In this document: piece by piece, positions 17,754 through 26,735 of the stretch
Position numbering within the stretch: the first letter of the stretch is position 1
How the letters are laid out: every line of letters begins with the position of its first letter
Assembly (NCBI RefSeq): GCF_000230895.2
Contig: NC_016604.1
Coordinates: 992,001 to 1,056,000 of the forward strand
DNA from: Mycolicibacterium rhodesiae NBB3
GTDB taxonomy: Bacteria > Actinomycetota > Actinomycetes > Mycobacteriales > Mycobacteriaceae
Direction: 5' to 3'
DNA: 64,000 nt
Made by a program: the position numbers and the translations under genes
Notes under the pieces: generated by a model
What the model saw: the letters and a program-made list of their open reading frames with translations, nothing else
Database searches by the model: none
What the model was told of the DNA's origin: nothing

Positions 17754-18551
17754 GTGCAAGTCCGGGGTAAGACGGTTCTTCTCACCGGTGCGACCGGCGG
17801 TCTCGGGCAAGCCATCGCGTCGGCGCTGGCTGCCCGTGGCGCGCGGTTGATCCTCAGTTCGCGTAAGCCCGAAGAACTGGAGCGGCTCGCCACATCCCTC
17901 GCAGGCGACGGCCACCGCACCATCGTCAGCGACCTCGCAGAGGACGGCGCAGCGGCGGCGCTGTTGGCGGCGGCGGGTGAGATCGACATCCTCGTCGCCA
18001 ATGCCGCCCTGCCGGCGTCGGGCAAGCTGGACAGCTTCACCCCCGACCAGATCGACAGGGCGCTTCGGGTCAACCTCGAGGCGCCGATCCAGATGACCCG
18101 CGCGCTGATCCCCGCGTTCACGATGCGGCGGTCCGGGCATTTCGTCTATATCTCGTCGATTGCCGGCAAGACGACAACAGCCGGTGCATCGCTCTACGCC
18201 GCAACGAAATTCGGCCTGCGGGGCTTCGCGCTGTGTCTGCGTGACGACATGCGTCCCGCGGGTGTCGGCGTATCCGTGGTCTGCCCGGGAGCCATCCGCG
18301 ATGCGGGTATGTTCGCCGAGTCCGGGGCGCCACCGCCGCCGTTGATCGGCACCGGCACACCCGAGCAGGTCGGCGACGCTGTCGTCACCGCCATCGAACG
18401 CAACCGCGGCGAGATCGACGTCGCGCCGCTACGGCAGCGCGCATTGGCGCGGTTCGCGATGAACGCGCCTGCGACGGCGTCCCGCCTCGCGGGAGAGGTC
18501 GCCGCCAAGGCCGCCGCCGAGATCGCCGCCGGACAGGCAAATAAACGTTGA
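17754..18551 (+). CDS. Short-chain dehydrogenase/reductase
   Basis: 265 residues, GTG start. Rossmann motif TGATGGLG near residue 11, NAALPASG, catalytic Ser in ISSIAG and the YAATK active-site motif are present, so it is a classical NAD(P)-dependent SDR. Substrate unknown; the C-terminal extension (about 225-265) is Ala-rich and helical. It follows the Ddn-like gene with only 2 bp between. A related SDR lies at 35026-35820. Confidence 0.88.
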   Translation: MQVRGKTVLLTGATGGLGQAIASALAARGARLILSSRKPEELERLATSLAGDGHRTIVSDLAEDGAAAALLAAAGEIDILVANAALPASGKLDSFTPDQIDRALRVNLEAPIQMTRALIPAFTMRRSGHFVYISSIAGKTTTAGASLYAATKFGLRGFALCLRDDMRPAGVGVSVVCPGAIRDAGMFAESGAPPPPLIGTGTPEQVGDAVVTAIERNRGEIDVAPLRQRALARFAMNAPATASRLAGEVAAKAAAEIAAGQANKR

Positions 18552-18600
18552 TCAGCAAGTTTTGAGCCATTTTCGCGACAGCTGCCGATACCGTCGTGCC

Positions 18601-20220
18601 ATGCCCGCAGAAGACGAACTGGTCGCCGCACGAGACGCGTACACGCGCGGCGACTGGCGCGCCGCCTACGAGCATTTCGGCCGCGCGGCCAAGACCGCGG
18701 AGCTGAGCACCGACGACCTGTCGTCCTACGGAATGGCGGCGTGGCGGCTGGGCCATGGCAGGGAGTCAATCCGCCTGTCCGAAGAGGCCTTCAATCGATT
18801 GGTCGCCGAGAACAACACCCGCACCGCCGCCATGAAGGCGGCCGACGTGGCTTTGCAGTGGCTCAATGGTGGTGACCAGACCATCACCCGGGTGTGGGTG
18901 AACCGAGCACGCCGGCTACTCGAATCGTCTCCCGAAGATGAGGCCTTCGCCTATCTGCTCTACGTGGACTCGCAATTGTCGGTCATCGACGGACAGTTCG
19001 ACGCGGGAGTACAGCGGGCGCTAGAGCTTCAGGAGTTCGTCAGCCGGCGGAACTCACCCGGACTGACCGCACTCTGTTTGACCGCCAGCGGCCTGTCGAA
19101 GCTTCCGTTCGCCCGCACCAGCGAGGCCCTTGCCGACCTGGACGAGGCGATGATGCCGGTCCTCGCGGGCCAGGTCCCGGTGGACTGGGCCGGCGACATC
19201 TACTGCGCCGTGATTCACGAGTGCTATCGGCTCGGAGATCTGAACCGTATGAAGACCTGGACCAACGCCATGGACAAGTGGCGCGAAGGCCCAGAGGTCG
19301 CCGCATCCTGGTACGGCACCACATGCGAAATACACAAATGGCAATTGCTCAGCGCCACAGCCGATTACCGAGAGCTCGAACAGCGGCTGGTCGATGCCCT
19401 TGCCGTCATCGAGGATTTTCATGTGGGAACGGCGGGTGAAGGCCACTACGAACTCGGCGATATCCGCCGACGGATGGGCGATATCGACGGCGCGCGTGCG
19501 GCTTTCGCCAAGGCACGCGAGATCGGCTTCGAACCGCTGCCCGGTGAGGCGCTCCTGAAATGTCACCTCGGCGACGACGCAGCAGCATGGAGCGCCCTGC
19601 AGATGCGCATTGATGCAGAGGAAGACGAGATCAGCCGCATCCGGCTGCTCCCCGCGGCCATCGAGATCGCACTCGCCCGCGGACGCGTCGACGAGGCCGA
19701 TCGCTGCTGCAGACAGCTGGAGGAAGGCGCCGAGAAATTCGACTCGCCCGGCTTCCGGGCGTGGGCGCAGCATGCCCGCGGGGCGGTGCTCGTCCAACAG
19801 GGCGCACCGGCTGAGGCGCTGCCGATCCTGCAAGACGCGCTGCGCAGGTACCGGAGCACGCAGCGTCGTTACGAGATGGCGCAGGTATACGAGTGGATGT
19901 CCCGGGCCCACGAGGCAACCGGGGAAAGCGCGGACGCCGCCTCCGATCGAGCCAACGCCGACTCGATCTACCAACAGCTCGGCGCCCGCCCGACCCAGGC
20001 AACCAACGCCGAGGCGCCGGGCGGCTTGACCAAGCGCGAGGTCGAGGTACTCGCCCTCATCGCAGCCGGCGCATCCAACCGCGACGTCGCAAAGCAGCTG
20101 TTCATCAGCGAAAAGACGGTCGGCAGACACCTGGCGAACATCTTCGTCAAGCTCGATGTCTCCTCACGTACCGCCGCTGCGGCGTGGGCGCACGAGAACA
20201 GGGTGCTGCCCAGCGCGTGA
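18601..20220 (+). CDS. TPR-containing LuxR-family transcriptional regulator
   Basis: 539 residues from ATG 18601. The first ~450 residues are helical repeats of TPR type. The C-terminus (about 470-535) is a LuxR/GerE helix-turn-helix: LTKREVEVLALIAAGASNRD then ISEKTVGRHLANIFVKLDV. There is no AAA/MalT-type ATPase domain and no receiver domain. It probably binds DNA in response to a signal sensed through the TPR part. Its stop codon lies only 4 bp before the left arm of the 455-bp inverted repeat, and the transporter/oxidase operon follows. Regulation of that operon is an inference from position. Confidence 0.85.
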   Translation: MPAEDELVAARDAYTRGDWRAAYEHFGRAAKTAELSTDDLSSYGMAAWRLGHGRESIRLSEEAFNRLVAENNTRTAAMKAADVALQWLNGGDQTITRVWVNRARRLLESSPEDEAFAYLLYVDSQLSVIDGQFDAGVQRALELQEFVSRRNSPGLTALCLTASGLSKLPFARTSEALADLDEAMMPVLAGQVPVDWAGDIYCAVIHECYRLGDLNRMKTWTNAMDKWREGPEVAASWYGTTCEIHKWQLLSATADYRELEQRLVDALAVIEDFHVGTAGEGHYELGDIRRRMGDIDGARAAFAKAREIGFEPLPGEALLKCHLGDDAAAWSALQMRIDAEEDEISRIRLLPAAIEIALARGRVDEADRCCRQLEEGAEKFDSPGFRAWAQHARGAVLVQQGAPAEALPILQDALRRYRSTQRRYEMAQVYEWMSRAHEATGESADAASDRANADSIYQQLGARPTQATNAEAPGGLTKREVEVLALIAAGASNRDVAKQLFISEKTVGRHLANIFVKLDVSSRTAAAAWAHENRVLPSA

Positions 20221-20224
20221 GCGT

Positions 20225-20679
20225 GTCTGCATCATTTGCCCCATACCGCATGTAGCAAACACATCATTCTGCCGATGTCTGAGCCCCTATGCGGGCCATA
20301 GCTTTGTGATCAGCCGGAACACCGGCGAACAGACCACCGAAAGCCAGGGCCATCATGAACACCACCGCAACCAAGAAGATCGCCCTCGCCGCCCTCGCTG
20401 CCCCCGTGCTGAGCGCGCTGGCCATCGGCCTGGCCGGAGCTGCTTCCGCCGACGCCGACCCCGCCGCCGTCGACGGCGCAGCACCCACCGCGCCCACCGC
20501 AGCCGACACCATCTCCGACCTGAAGGACCAGGGCTTCCGCGTCACGGTCAACACCACCGGAGCCACCCCGCTGGATCAGTGCTCGATCATCTCCACCCGC
20601 CAGGACCGCCACCAGCACCACGGCCGCACCAACGACCTGGTCACCGTCTACGTCGACGCCTACTGCCCACCCGCCGCCT
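20225..20679 (+). repeat. Left arm of a ~455-bp inverted repeat
   Basis: Reads near-identically to the reverse complement of 29899-30354. Similarity starts at GTCTGCATCATTTGCCCCA just after the LuxR gene stop, runs through ~120 bp of upstream sequence and the 108-codon secreted-protein gene, and ends in its last codons. The 9.2 kb between the arms holds eight genes. No transposase or TIR is visible at the ends. Confidence 0.85.
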
Positions 20680-20681
20680 GA
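20355..20681 (+). CDS. Small secreted protein, copy A
   Basis: 108 residues with a clear signal peptide (about 1-33, ending AGAASADA), an Ala/Pro/Thr-rich stretch, then a small domain: TISDLKDQGFRVTVNTTG, two cysteines (DQCSII and AYCPP) that could form a disulphide, and a His/Arg-rich QDRHQHHGR turn. Such small exported proteins are common in mycobacteria and uncharacterised. A nearly identical copy (one residue difference, Ser to Ala at position 53) lies inverted at 29898-30224, and conservation extends into the upstream region. Confidence 0.85.
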   Translation: MNTTATKKIALAALAAPVLSALAIGLAGAASADADPAAVDGAAPTAPTAADTISDLKDQGFRVTVNTTGATPLDQCSIISTRQDRHQHHGRTNDLVTVYVDAYCPPAA

Positions 20682-20760
20682 TTTCCAGCGGATTCGGCGC
20701 GTTCACCCACCCTCACGGTCGATCAGCGCGCCGAATTCACCACGAACGAGAGGTAGAGAC

Positions 20761-22362
20761 ATGACGCGCAAGTGGTTGGCGCTCGGCGTCCTCACCCTCG
20801 GAGTCCTCCTGATCGGAGTCGACGGCACGGTGACGGCGGTAGCCGCCCCTTTCATCAGCAGCGATCTCGCGGCAACCGCGGATCACCTGCTGTGGATCGG
20901 TGACATCTACTCGTTCGTCCTGGCCGGTCTCCTCGTCACGATGGGTACCCTCGGCGATCGCATCGGTCACAAGAAGCTATTGCTCGGTGGTGCCGTCGGC
21001 TTCGCGATCATGTCGGTCGCCACGGCGTACGCACCGACCGCCGAGCTTCTCATCGGCGCCCGCGCGCTACTCGCCGTCGCCGGAGCGACCCTGGCTCCCG
21101 CGACCCTGGCGTTGATCCGGGCGATTTTCCCCGACTCACGGGAACGCAGCATGGCCGTTGGCATCTGGGCGGCCGTCTTCTCCGCAGGCACCGCGCTCGG
21201 ACCCGTTGTCGGCGGTCTCTTGCTCGAGCATTTCTGGTGGGGCTCGGTCTTCCTCATCAACATCCCGGTGATCGTCGTGCTGTTCGTCGGCGGCGCCGTA
21301 CTTCTTCCGGAGATGCGCAACCCCAGACCGGGGCCGTGGGATCTGCCGAGCGTCGGTCTGTCGCTCGTCGGAATGCTCGGCCTGGTGTACGCCCTCAAGG
21401 ACGGTGTCCACAACGGGTTCGACGTCGAGACGGTGGCCGTCGGCGGAGTCGCCATTGCGGCGCTGGCAATATTCGTGCGACGGCAGTTGCGGCTGCCCGA
21501 TCCGCTGATCGACATCCGGCTGTTCTGCAACCGTGCGTTTTCGGGCGTGGTGGCCGCCAACTTGCTATCGGTGCTTGGCCTCTCGGGCGCGGTGTTCTTC
21601 CTGTCGCAGTACTTTCAGCTCGTGCACGGCTACAGCCCGCTGCATGCGGGGCTGGCCGAGCTGCCCGCCGCGCTGGCATCGATGGTGTTCGGTGTTCTGG
21701 CCGGCATAGCCGTCCGTTATTGGTCACGGCGCGCGGTTCTCGCAACCGGCTTGGCGCTCATCGGTTTCGCGCTGGCGTCATTTGCGACGGTCAGTCCGTC
21801 CACCGGTTACCCGCGGCTTGGTGTCGCCCTGTTCGTCGTCGGCGCCGGTCTCGGGCTGGCATACACCGTGGCCAACGATCTCATCCTCGGCAGCGTCCCA
21901 CCGGAGCGATCCGGTGCGGCAGCGGCAGTCTCGGAGACCGCCTACGAGCTGGGTATGGCGCTGGGCATTGCGGTCCTGGGCTCGATCATCTCCGGGGTCT
22001 ACCGCGGATTCACCATTCCGCCCGGCATCGGAGATGACGTCGCGTCGTATGCGAGGGAAACTCTCGGCGCTGCACACGAAGTGGCCGGTGCGCTGCCGCC
22101 CGACAGTGCTGACGCTCTGCTGACGGCCGGCCGAACCGCATTCACCGAAGGTTTCGCGATCGCAGCAGGTGTTGGCTCTCTTCTGCTGCTGATGTCAGCA
22201 GCCGCAGTGTGGCTGCTGCTGAAACCACGCCCGACAGCGGAGATTCCGTCGCGTCGACCACGGCGACACGAGGACTTACGGAAACGTCAAAGCCCGCGAA
22301 TGTGCACGTGCGGGTCGTTAAGGTCTGAGCACCCATCTCACCAACAGGAAGCAGAGAGATGA
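20761..22362 (+). CDS. MFS drug/multi-substrate exporter (DHA2, EmrB/QacA type)
   Basis: 533 residues with about 14 predicted membrane helices. The loop motif GTLGDRIGHKK between helices 2 and 3 and the motif-C-like SAGTALGPVVGGLLL identify a proton-driven antiporter of the DHA2 family. The last ~50 residues are hydrophilic and Arg-rich. AGAGG lies upstream of the ATG. The stop overlaps the next gene's start (ATGA, 22359-22362), making it the first gene of a four-gene overlapping operon. It may export the product or substrate of the encoded oxidase (inference). Confidence 0.9.
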   Translation: MTRKWLALGVLTLGVLLIGVDGTVTAVAAPFISSDLAATADHLLWIGDIYSFVLAGLLVTMGTLGDRIGHKKLLLGGAVGFAIMSVATAYAPTAELLIGARALLAVAGATLAPATLALIRAIFPDSRERSMAVGIWAAVFSAGTALGPVVGGLLLEHFWWGSVFLINIPVIVVLFVGGAVLLPEMRNPRPGPWDLPSVGLSLVGMLGLVYALKDGVHNGFDVETVAVGGVAIAALAIFVRRQLRLPDPLIDIRLFCNRAFSGVVAANLLSVLGLSGAVFFLSQYFQLVHGYSPLHAGLAELPAALASMVFGVLAGIAVRYWSRRAVLATGLALIGFALASFATVSPSTGYPRLGVALFVVGAGLGLAYTVANDLILGSVPPERSGAAAAVSETAYELGMALGIAVLGSIISGVYRGFTIPPGIGDDVASYARETLGAAHEVAGALPPDSADALLTAGRTAFTEGFAIAAGVGSLLLLMSAAAVWLLLKPRPTAEIPSRRPRRHEDLRKRQSPRMCTCGSLRSEHPSHQQEAER

Positions 22363-23825
22363 CGGAGATTTCTCCAGAGCAAGACGTCGCGGACGAGTTC
22401 TGCGAGGACTGCGGTTACGAACCCGAACTGAAGCGAACACTTGGTCAATTTCAAGTGTTCGCGCTCTCGTTCGCGTTCATCTCAGTCGCTGTCGGCGTCT
22501 TCGGCACCTACGACGATGTGTTGCAGAATGCCGGACCGGTCGGGATCTGGATATGGGTCATCGTGGCCATCGGGCAGACGCTCGTGGCTCTCGTCATCGC
22601 GCAGTTCGCCGCCCGCATTCCGCTGAGCGGCTCCTCCTACCAGTGGGGTTCGCGACTGGCCAACCCCAAGGTCGGCTGGTGGTTCGGCTGGGCCAACTTC
22701 TGCATATTGGCGTTGGGTGTGGTGGCCATCAACAACGCGCTGGCCAGCATGGCCCTGATGCCGCTGTTCGGTATGCCCGAGGACGAGGGCACAGCGCGGA
22801 TGATCACGGTCGGGCTGATGATCGTCGAGGCGGTGATCGTCATCGCGTCGACCCGCCTGCTGGCGATGATCAACAGCGGGGCGGTGGGTCTGGAACTGAC
22901 TCTGGTGATCGTGTTGACCATCGCCCTTTTCGTGGCGGTCGCGGTGTCCGGAAAGGGCTCTGTCGACAATCTCTTCTCCCGCGGGATCACCGAAGGTGCT
23001 CCGAACTACTTCGCCGTCGGCGGCGGGTTGATGCTCGCGACGGTGCTGGGCATGACAACCCTGGTCGGTTTCGATGCCGCGGCCAACCTCGCCGAGGAGG
23101 CGAAGAACCCCTATCGCAACGTCCCGCGTGCGGTCGTCGGATCGGTGATCGCGGCCGGTGTGCTGGGGCTCGTGTTCCTGATCGCGCTCACCGTCGCGAT
23201 CGATGACATGGCGCGGATCAGCGCCAGCGACTCACCGGTGGTGCTGATCCTGCGCGATCAGTTGGGTCCGGTCACGGAAAGCATTTTGCTCGCGGCGATC
23301 GTCTTCGCCTTCTTCGGCGCCGGGCTGGTGACTCTGGCCACCGGCTCGCGGATCGTCTATGCGATGGCGCGTGACTCTCGCTTCCCTGCGCACGGGCTGA
23401 TGCGCCGCGTCAACCCACGCACGCAAACGCCGATTCCGGCGACACTCCTGATCGTCGTACTCGGAATCGTGTTGATGCTCGCGATGCCCGGTGACGCGCT
23501 GATCGAGCTGATCACGACGGGGACGATCCTCGGGCCGGTGCTCTACGGCGCGACCATCGTCCTCTATCTGTCGGTACGCAAGCGGTTGGACCGTGTGGAG
23601 GGTGCATTCGACCTCGGCCGCTTCGAGATGCCGGTCGCGATCAGCGCCTTGATCTGGTCAGTCATCGCGATCTTCGTGATCGTCGCCCCCGCATCGGCGA
23701 GGGTGCCCATTGCCATCGTCGTTGGGCTGTTCCTCCTCGGCGGGCTGTACTTCGCGAAACTGCGGATGTTCAACCGCGACATATTGGAGACCGAACCAGG
23801 AGAGCTCGATGTCTTCAAACACTGA
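22359..23825 (+). CDS. APC-family permease, paralogue 1
   Basis: 488 residues with about 12 membrane helices. PELKRTLGQFQVFALSFAF near the N-terminus and GFDAAANLAEEAKNP in the middle are typical of the amino acid-polyamine-organocation superfamily. It would import an amino acid, amine or similar cation. It is clearly paralogous to the permease at 25173-26648 (shared GSSYQW, SRLANPK, GWWFGW and RRVNPRTQTP segments). It overlaps the MFS gene by 4 bp and the oxidase gene by 17 bp. Confidence 0.9.
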   Translation: MTEISPEQDVADEFCEDCGYEPELKRTLGQFQVFALSFAFISVAVGVFGTYDDVLQNAGPVGIWIWVIVAIGQTLVALVIAQFAARIPLSGSSYQWGSRLANPKVGWWFGWANFCILALGVVAINNALASMALMPLFGMPEDEGTARMITVGLMIVEAVIVIASTRLLAMINSGAVGLELTLVIVLTIALFVAVAVSGKGSVDNLFSRGITEGAPNYFAVGGGLMLATVLGMTTLVGFDAAANLAEEAKNPYRNVPRAVVGSVIAAGVLGLVFLIALTVAIDDMARISASDSPVVLILRDQLGPVTESILLAAIVFAFFGAGLVTLATGSRIVYAMARDSRFPAHGLMRRVNPRTQTPIPATLLIVVLGIVLMLAMPGDALIELITTGTILGPVLYGATIVLYLSVRKRLDRVEGAFDLGRFEMPVAISALIWSVIAIFVIVAPASARVPIAIVVGLFLLGGLYFAKLRMFNRDILETEPGELDVFKH

Positions 23826-25176
23826 CGGACTGACGGGCAATGTTGTCCGACAGGGAAATTCCGGATACGACTCGGCGCGGATGGGCTACAACCATTTGTT
23901 CCGCCATCGTCCCGAGGCGATCGTGTACTGCGCTGAAACGCAGGATGTGGTCAACGCGCTGGCATGGGCGCGGTTGAACAACGTTCCCGTTCGAGTCCGA
24001 AGCGGTGGGCATTGTCTGGAGGGTTGGTCCTCCGTCGACGACGGTGTTGTCATCGATGTGAGCCCGATGAAGTCGGCTCACATCGATGCAGCGTCGAACA
24101 TCGCCACTGTCGGCGCCGGATTGAATCAGCTGGAAGCGGTGACAGCGCTCGGGAAGGCCGGTTGTGCGGCGCCGACCGGCACCGAAGGGACGGTCGGGCT
24201 GGTTGGCGCGACGCTCGGAGGCGGATTCGGTCTGCTCACACGCAACTTCGGGATGGCATCGGACAATCTCCTTGCCGCGGAGGTTGTCGTTGCGCCTGCC
24301 GGCGGCGGCGCCACGACGCTCGTCGTCGACAACGAGAACAACGCCGATCTGCTGTGGGCGCTGCGGGGGGCAGGTAACGGCAACTTCGGCATCGTCACCT
24401 CGCTCACCTACCGCACCCATCCGCTCACGCAGACGATCTATGTCACCGCCACCTGGTCGGGGCTCGACCGTCTGCCGGAGGTGTACGAGGCCTGGCAGCA
24501 GGCCGCACCCCGGGCCGACGATCGCATGACGAGCCAACTCGAAATCACGCGCGACGAGTTTCAGTTGATCGGCGCGCTGGCCGGCGGGACGCAAGCCGAG
24601 GCGCTGGACATACTGAGGCCGATCCTGTCCGTCGGTGCGCCGGAGGTCATCGCGAAGGATGGAAACTGGGCGGATACCTACGCCGAATTCCAGATACCCC
24701 CCGCCGACGAGTTGGCGAACTGGAAGTTTCTCTCGCAGTTCATTTACGAGCCCTATCCGGCCGAAGCGGTGAACCTCATCCAAACATTCATGAGGAACGC
24801 GCCGACCCCGGAATGCAACTACTTCACCAACGCATTCGGCGGCGCCGTCAGGAACAGCGAACCCGCCGGCGGTTCGGCCTTCGCCCACCGCAACGCGCTC
24901 TACTACGCCGAGCCGGGTGCAGGCTGGGGCGTGCGCGGTGGCCTTCCCGCTTCGGATGATCCGTTGACACCGGAGTGTGAAGCGTGGATCGCGGACTTCG
25001 GTGAAGCGTTGCAGCCCTTCATCGATGGGGCCTATGTCAACGTTCCGAACCGCGGGATGCCGGATTGGGAAACCGCCTACTGGGGAACGAATGTCGATCG
25101 GCTCCGCACGGTCAAGGCGAAATTCGACCCTGACAACGTGTTCAACTACGAACAGAGCGTACGGGCCGCCGAGTGA
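23809..25176 (+). CDS. FAD-linked oxidase, berberine-bridge-enzyme (BBE) type
   Basis: 455 residues from ATG 23809, preceded by AGGAGAG and lying inside the end of the permease gene. The FAD-binding domain contains RVRSGGHCLEGW, whose His is the usual covalent FAD attachment, and GATLGGGFGLLTRNFG. The C-terminal BBE segment reads KFDPDNVFNYEQSV. The second covalent attachment, Cys of the GVCPTVG-type motif, is not seen (the region reads CAAPTGTEGTVG), suggesting single or altered linkage. Relatives oxidise sugars, alkaloids or amines with O2. Flanking permeases suggest a substrate taken up from outside. Confidence 0.9.
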   Translation: MSSNTDGLTGNVVRQGNSGYDSARMGYNHLFRHRPEAIVYCAETQDVVNALAWARLNNVPVRVRSGGHCLEGWSSVDDGVVIDVSPMKSAHIDAASNIATVGAGLNQLEAVTALGKAGCAAPTGTEGTVGLVGATLGGGFGLLTRNFGMASDNLLAAEVVVAPAGGGATTLVVDNENNADLLWALRGAGNGNFGIVTSLTYRTHPLTQTIYVTATWSGLDRLPEVYEAWQQAAPRADDRMTSQLEITRDEFQLIGALAGGTQAEALDILRPILSVGAPEVIAKDGNWADTYAEFQIPPADELANWKFLSQFIYEPYPAEAVNLIQTFMRNAPTPECNYFTNAFGGAVRNSEPAGGSAFAHRNALYYAEPGAGWGVRGGLPASDDPLTPECEAWIADFGEALQPFIDGAYVNVPNRGMPDWETAYWGTNVDRLRTVKAKFDPDNVFNYEQSVRAAE

Positions 25177-26648
25177 CCGCGGAAGGCATCGCGAGCGCCA
25201 GTAGCGCCGACGATGCTGTCCGGAGTTCTGGCTATGCACCGGAACTGAAACGCACTCTCGGCCCGTTTCAGACGTTCGCGATCTCGTTCGCGTTCATCTC
25301 GGTCCTGGTCGCCATCTTCGCGACCTACGGCGCCGTGCTGCAGAGCTCGGGACCGGTGGGGATCTGGCTGTGGATCCTTGCCGCGGTCGGGCAGACTCTC
25401 GTGGCGCTCGTCGTCGCCCAGTTCGCGGCGCGCATCGCGCTGAGCGGGTCGTCCTATCAATGGGCCTCACGTCTGGCGAACCCCAAGATCGGCTGGTGGT
25501 TCGGATGGGTGACGTTCTGGTTCCTGGCAATCGGCGTGGTGGCGATGACGAATGCACTCGCCAGCCAGGCGCTCATGCCGCTCTTGAATATCGAGCCGAA
25601 CGAGCGCACGGCGCGGCTCCTGACCGTCGCACTGATGCTCCTCGAGGCCGTGCTCGTCGTCGCATCAACCCGGTTGCTCGGCATGCTCTCGTCCACCGCT
25701 GTGGGCCTCGAACTCGCCATCTTGGCCGTGGTGACCGTGGGCCTCATCGCCGTGATGGTGTTCAGCGGCAGCGGGACGGTGGACAACCTCTTCTCGCGCG
25801 GCGTCGCCGCGGGCGACCCGCACTACTTTGCCATCGGCGGTGCATTGATGGCCGGAATGATCATGGGCATAACGACACTCGTGGGTTTCGACTCTGCGGC
25901 GAATCTGGCTGAGGAGGCGAAAGACCCGTTCCGCAGCGTTCCACGCGCGATAGTGGCATCGGTGGTGGCGTCGGCTGTGCTCGGTTTTCTTTTCGTCATC
26001 ACGCTCACCATCGCGATCAAGGACGTATCCGCGGTGACGGCAAGCCCTTCGCCGTTGGCGACGATCATCCGTGATCAACTCGGCCCGGTCATGGAGCGAA
26101 TCCTGCTGGCGGGCATCGCGTTCGCGATGTTCGGCGCCGGAACGGTCATCATGGCGTCGTGCGCACGGCTCGCATTCGCCATGGCCCGTGATGCGCGCTT
26201 CCCCGGCCACGCCGTGCTCCGCCGGGTCAATCCGCGCACTCAGACGCCGGTGTTCGCGACGATCCTGATCTTCGCGATCGGTGTCATCCTGATGGTGGTG
26301 CTGCCAGGTTCTGCACTGTTGCAACTGATCATCGGGTCATCCCTGCTGCCGGCCCTGCTCTATGGCGGGATCGTCGTGCTCTACCTTGCGGTCCGAAAAC
26401 GACTGGGACGCAGGGATGGCGCGTTCAGCCTCGGCCGCTTCGAACTTCCGGTGGCCATGGTCGCGCTGATCTGGGTGGCCTTCGCCGTGCTGGCGCTGGT
26501 GTCGCCGCCAGACGCCGTTGTGCCCGATCTGATCGTCGTCGGCTTGATTCTGGCCGGGGCGCTCTACTTCGCCAAGTTGATGTTCTTCAACCGCGACGTG
26601 CTCGAACACGAACCCGGCGACGACTCGTCTACATCGTTTGCAACATAG
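25173..26648 (+). CDS. APC-family permease, paralogue 2
   Basis: 491 residues starting with GTG 25173, overlapping the oxidase stop by 4 bp (GTGA). About 12 membrane helices; GYAPELKRTLGPFQTFAISF, GSSYQWASRLANPKIGWWFG and GFDSAANLAEEAKDPFRSV align with paralogue 1 along the full length. The pair probably arose by duplication and may carry related substrates, one before and one after the oxidase. It is the last gene of the overlapping operon; 87 bp separate it from the next gene. Confidence 0.9.
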   Translation: MTAEGIASASSADDAVRSSGYAPELKRTLGPFQTFAISFAFISVLVAIFATYGAVLQSSGPVGIWLWILAAVGQTLVALVVAQFAARIALSGSSYQWASRLANPKIGWWFGWVTFWFLAIGVVAMTNALASQALMPLLNIEPNERTARLLTVALMLLEAVLVVASTRLLGMLSSTAVGLELAILAVVTVGLIAVMVFSGSGTVDNLFSRGVAAGDPHYFAIGGALMAGMIMGITTLVGFDSAANLAEEAKDPFRSVPRAIVASVVASAVLGFLFVITLTIAIKDVSAVTASPSPLATIIRDQLGPVMERILLAGIAFAMFGAGTVIMASCARLAFAMARDARFPGHAVLRRVNPRTQTPVFATILIFAIGVILMVVLPGSALLQLIIGSSLLPALLYGGIVVLYLAVRKRLGRRDGAFSLGRFELPVAMVALIWVAFAVLALVSPPDAVVPDLIVVGLILAGALYFAKLMFFNRDVLEHEPGDDSSTSFAT

Positions 26649-26735
26649 CCTCGCCGCGAAAACACATCTTTCTCCCGAAGTTTGTGTCCTGTTGTCCGCC
26701 ATACGTTGGACGCAGCTCAACAAACCACGGAAGAC

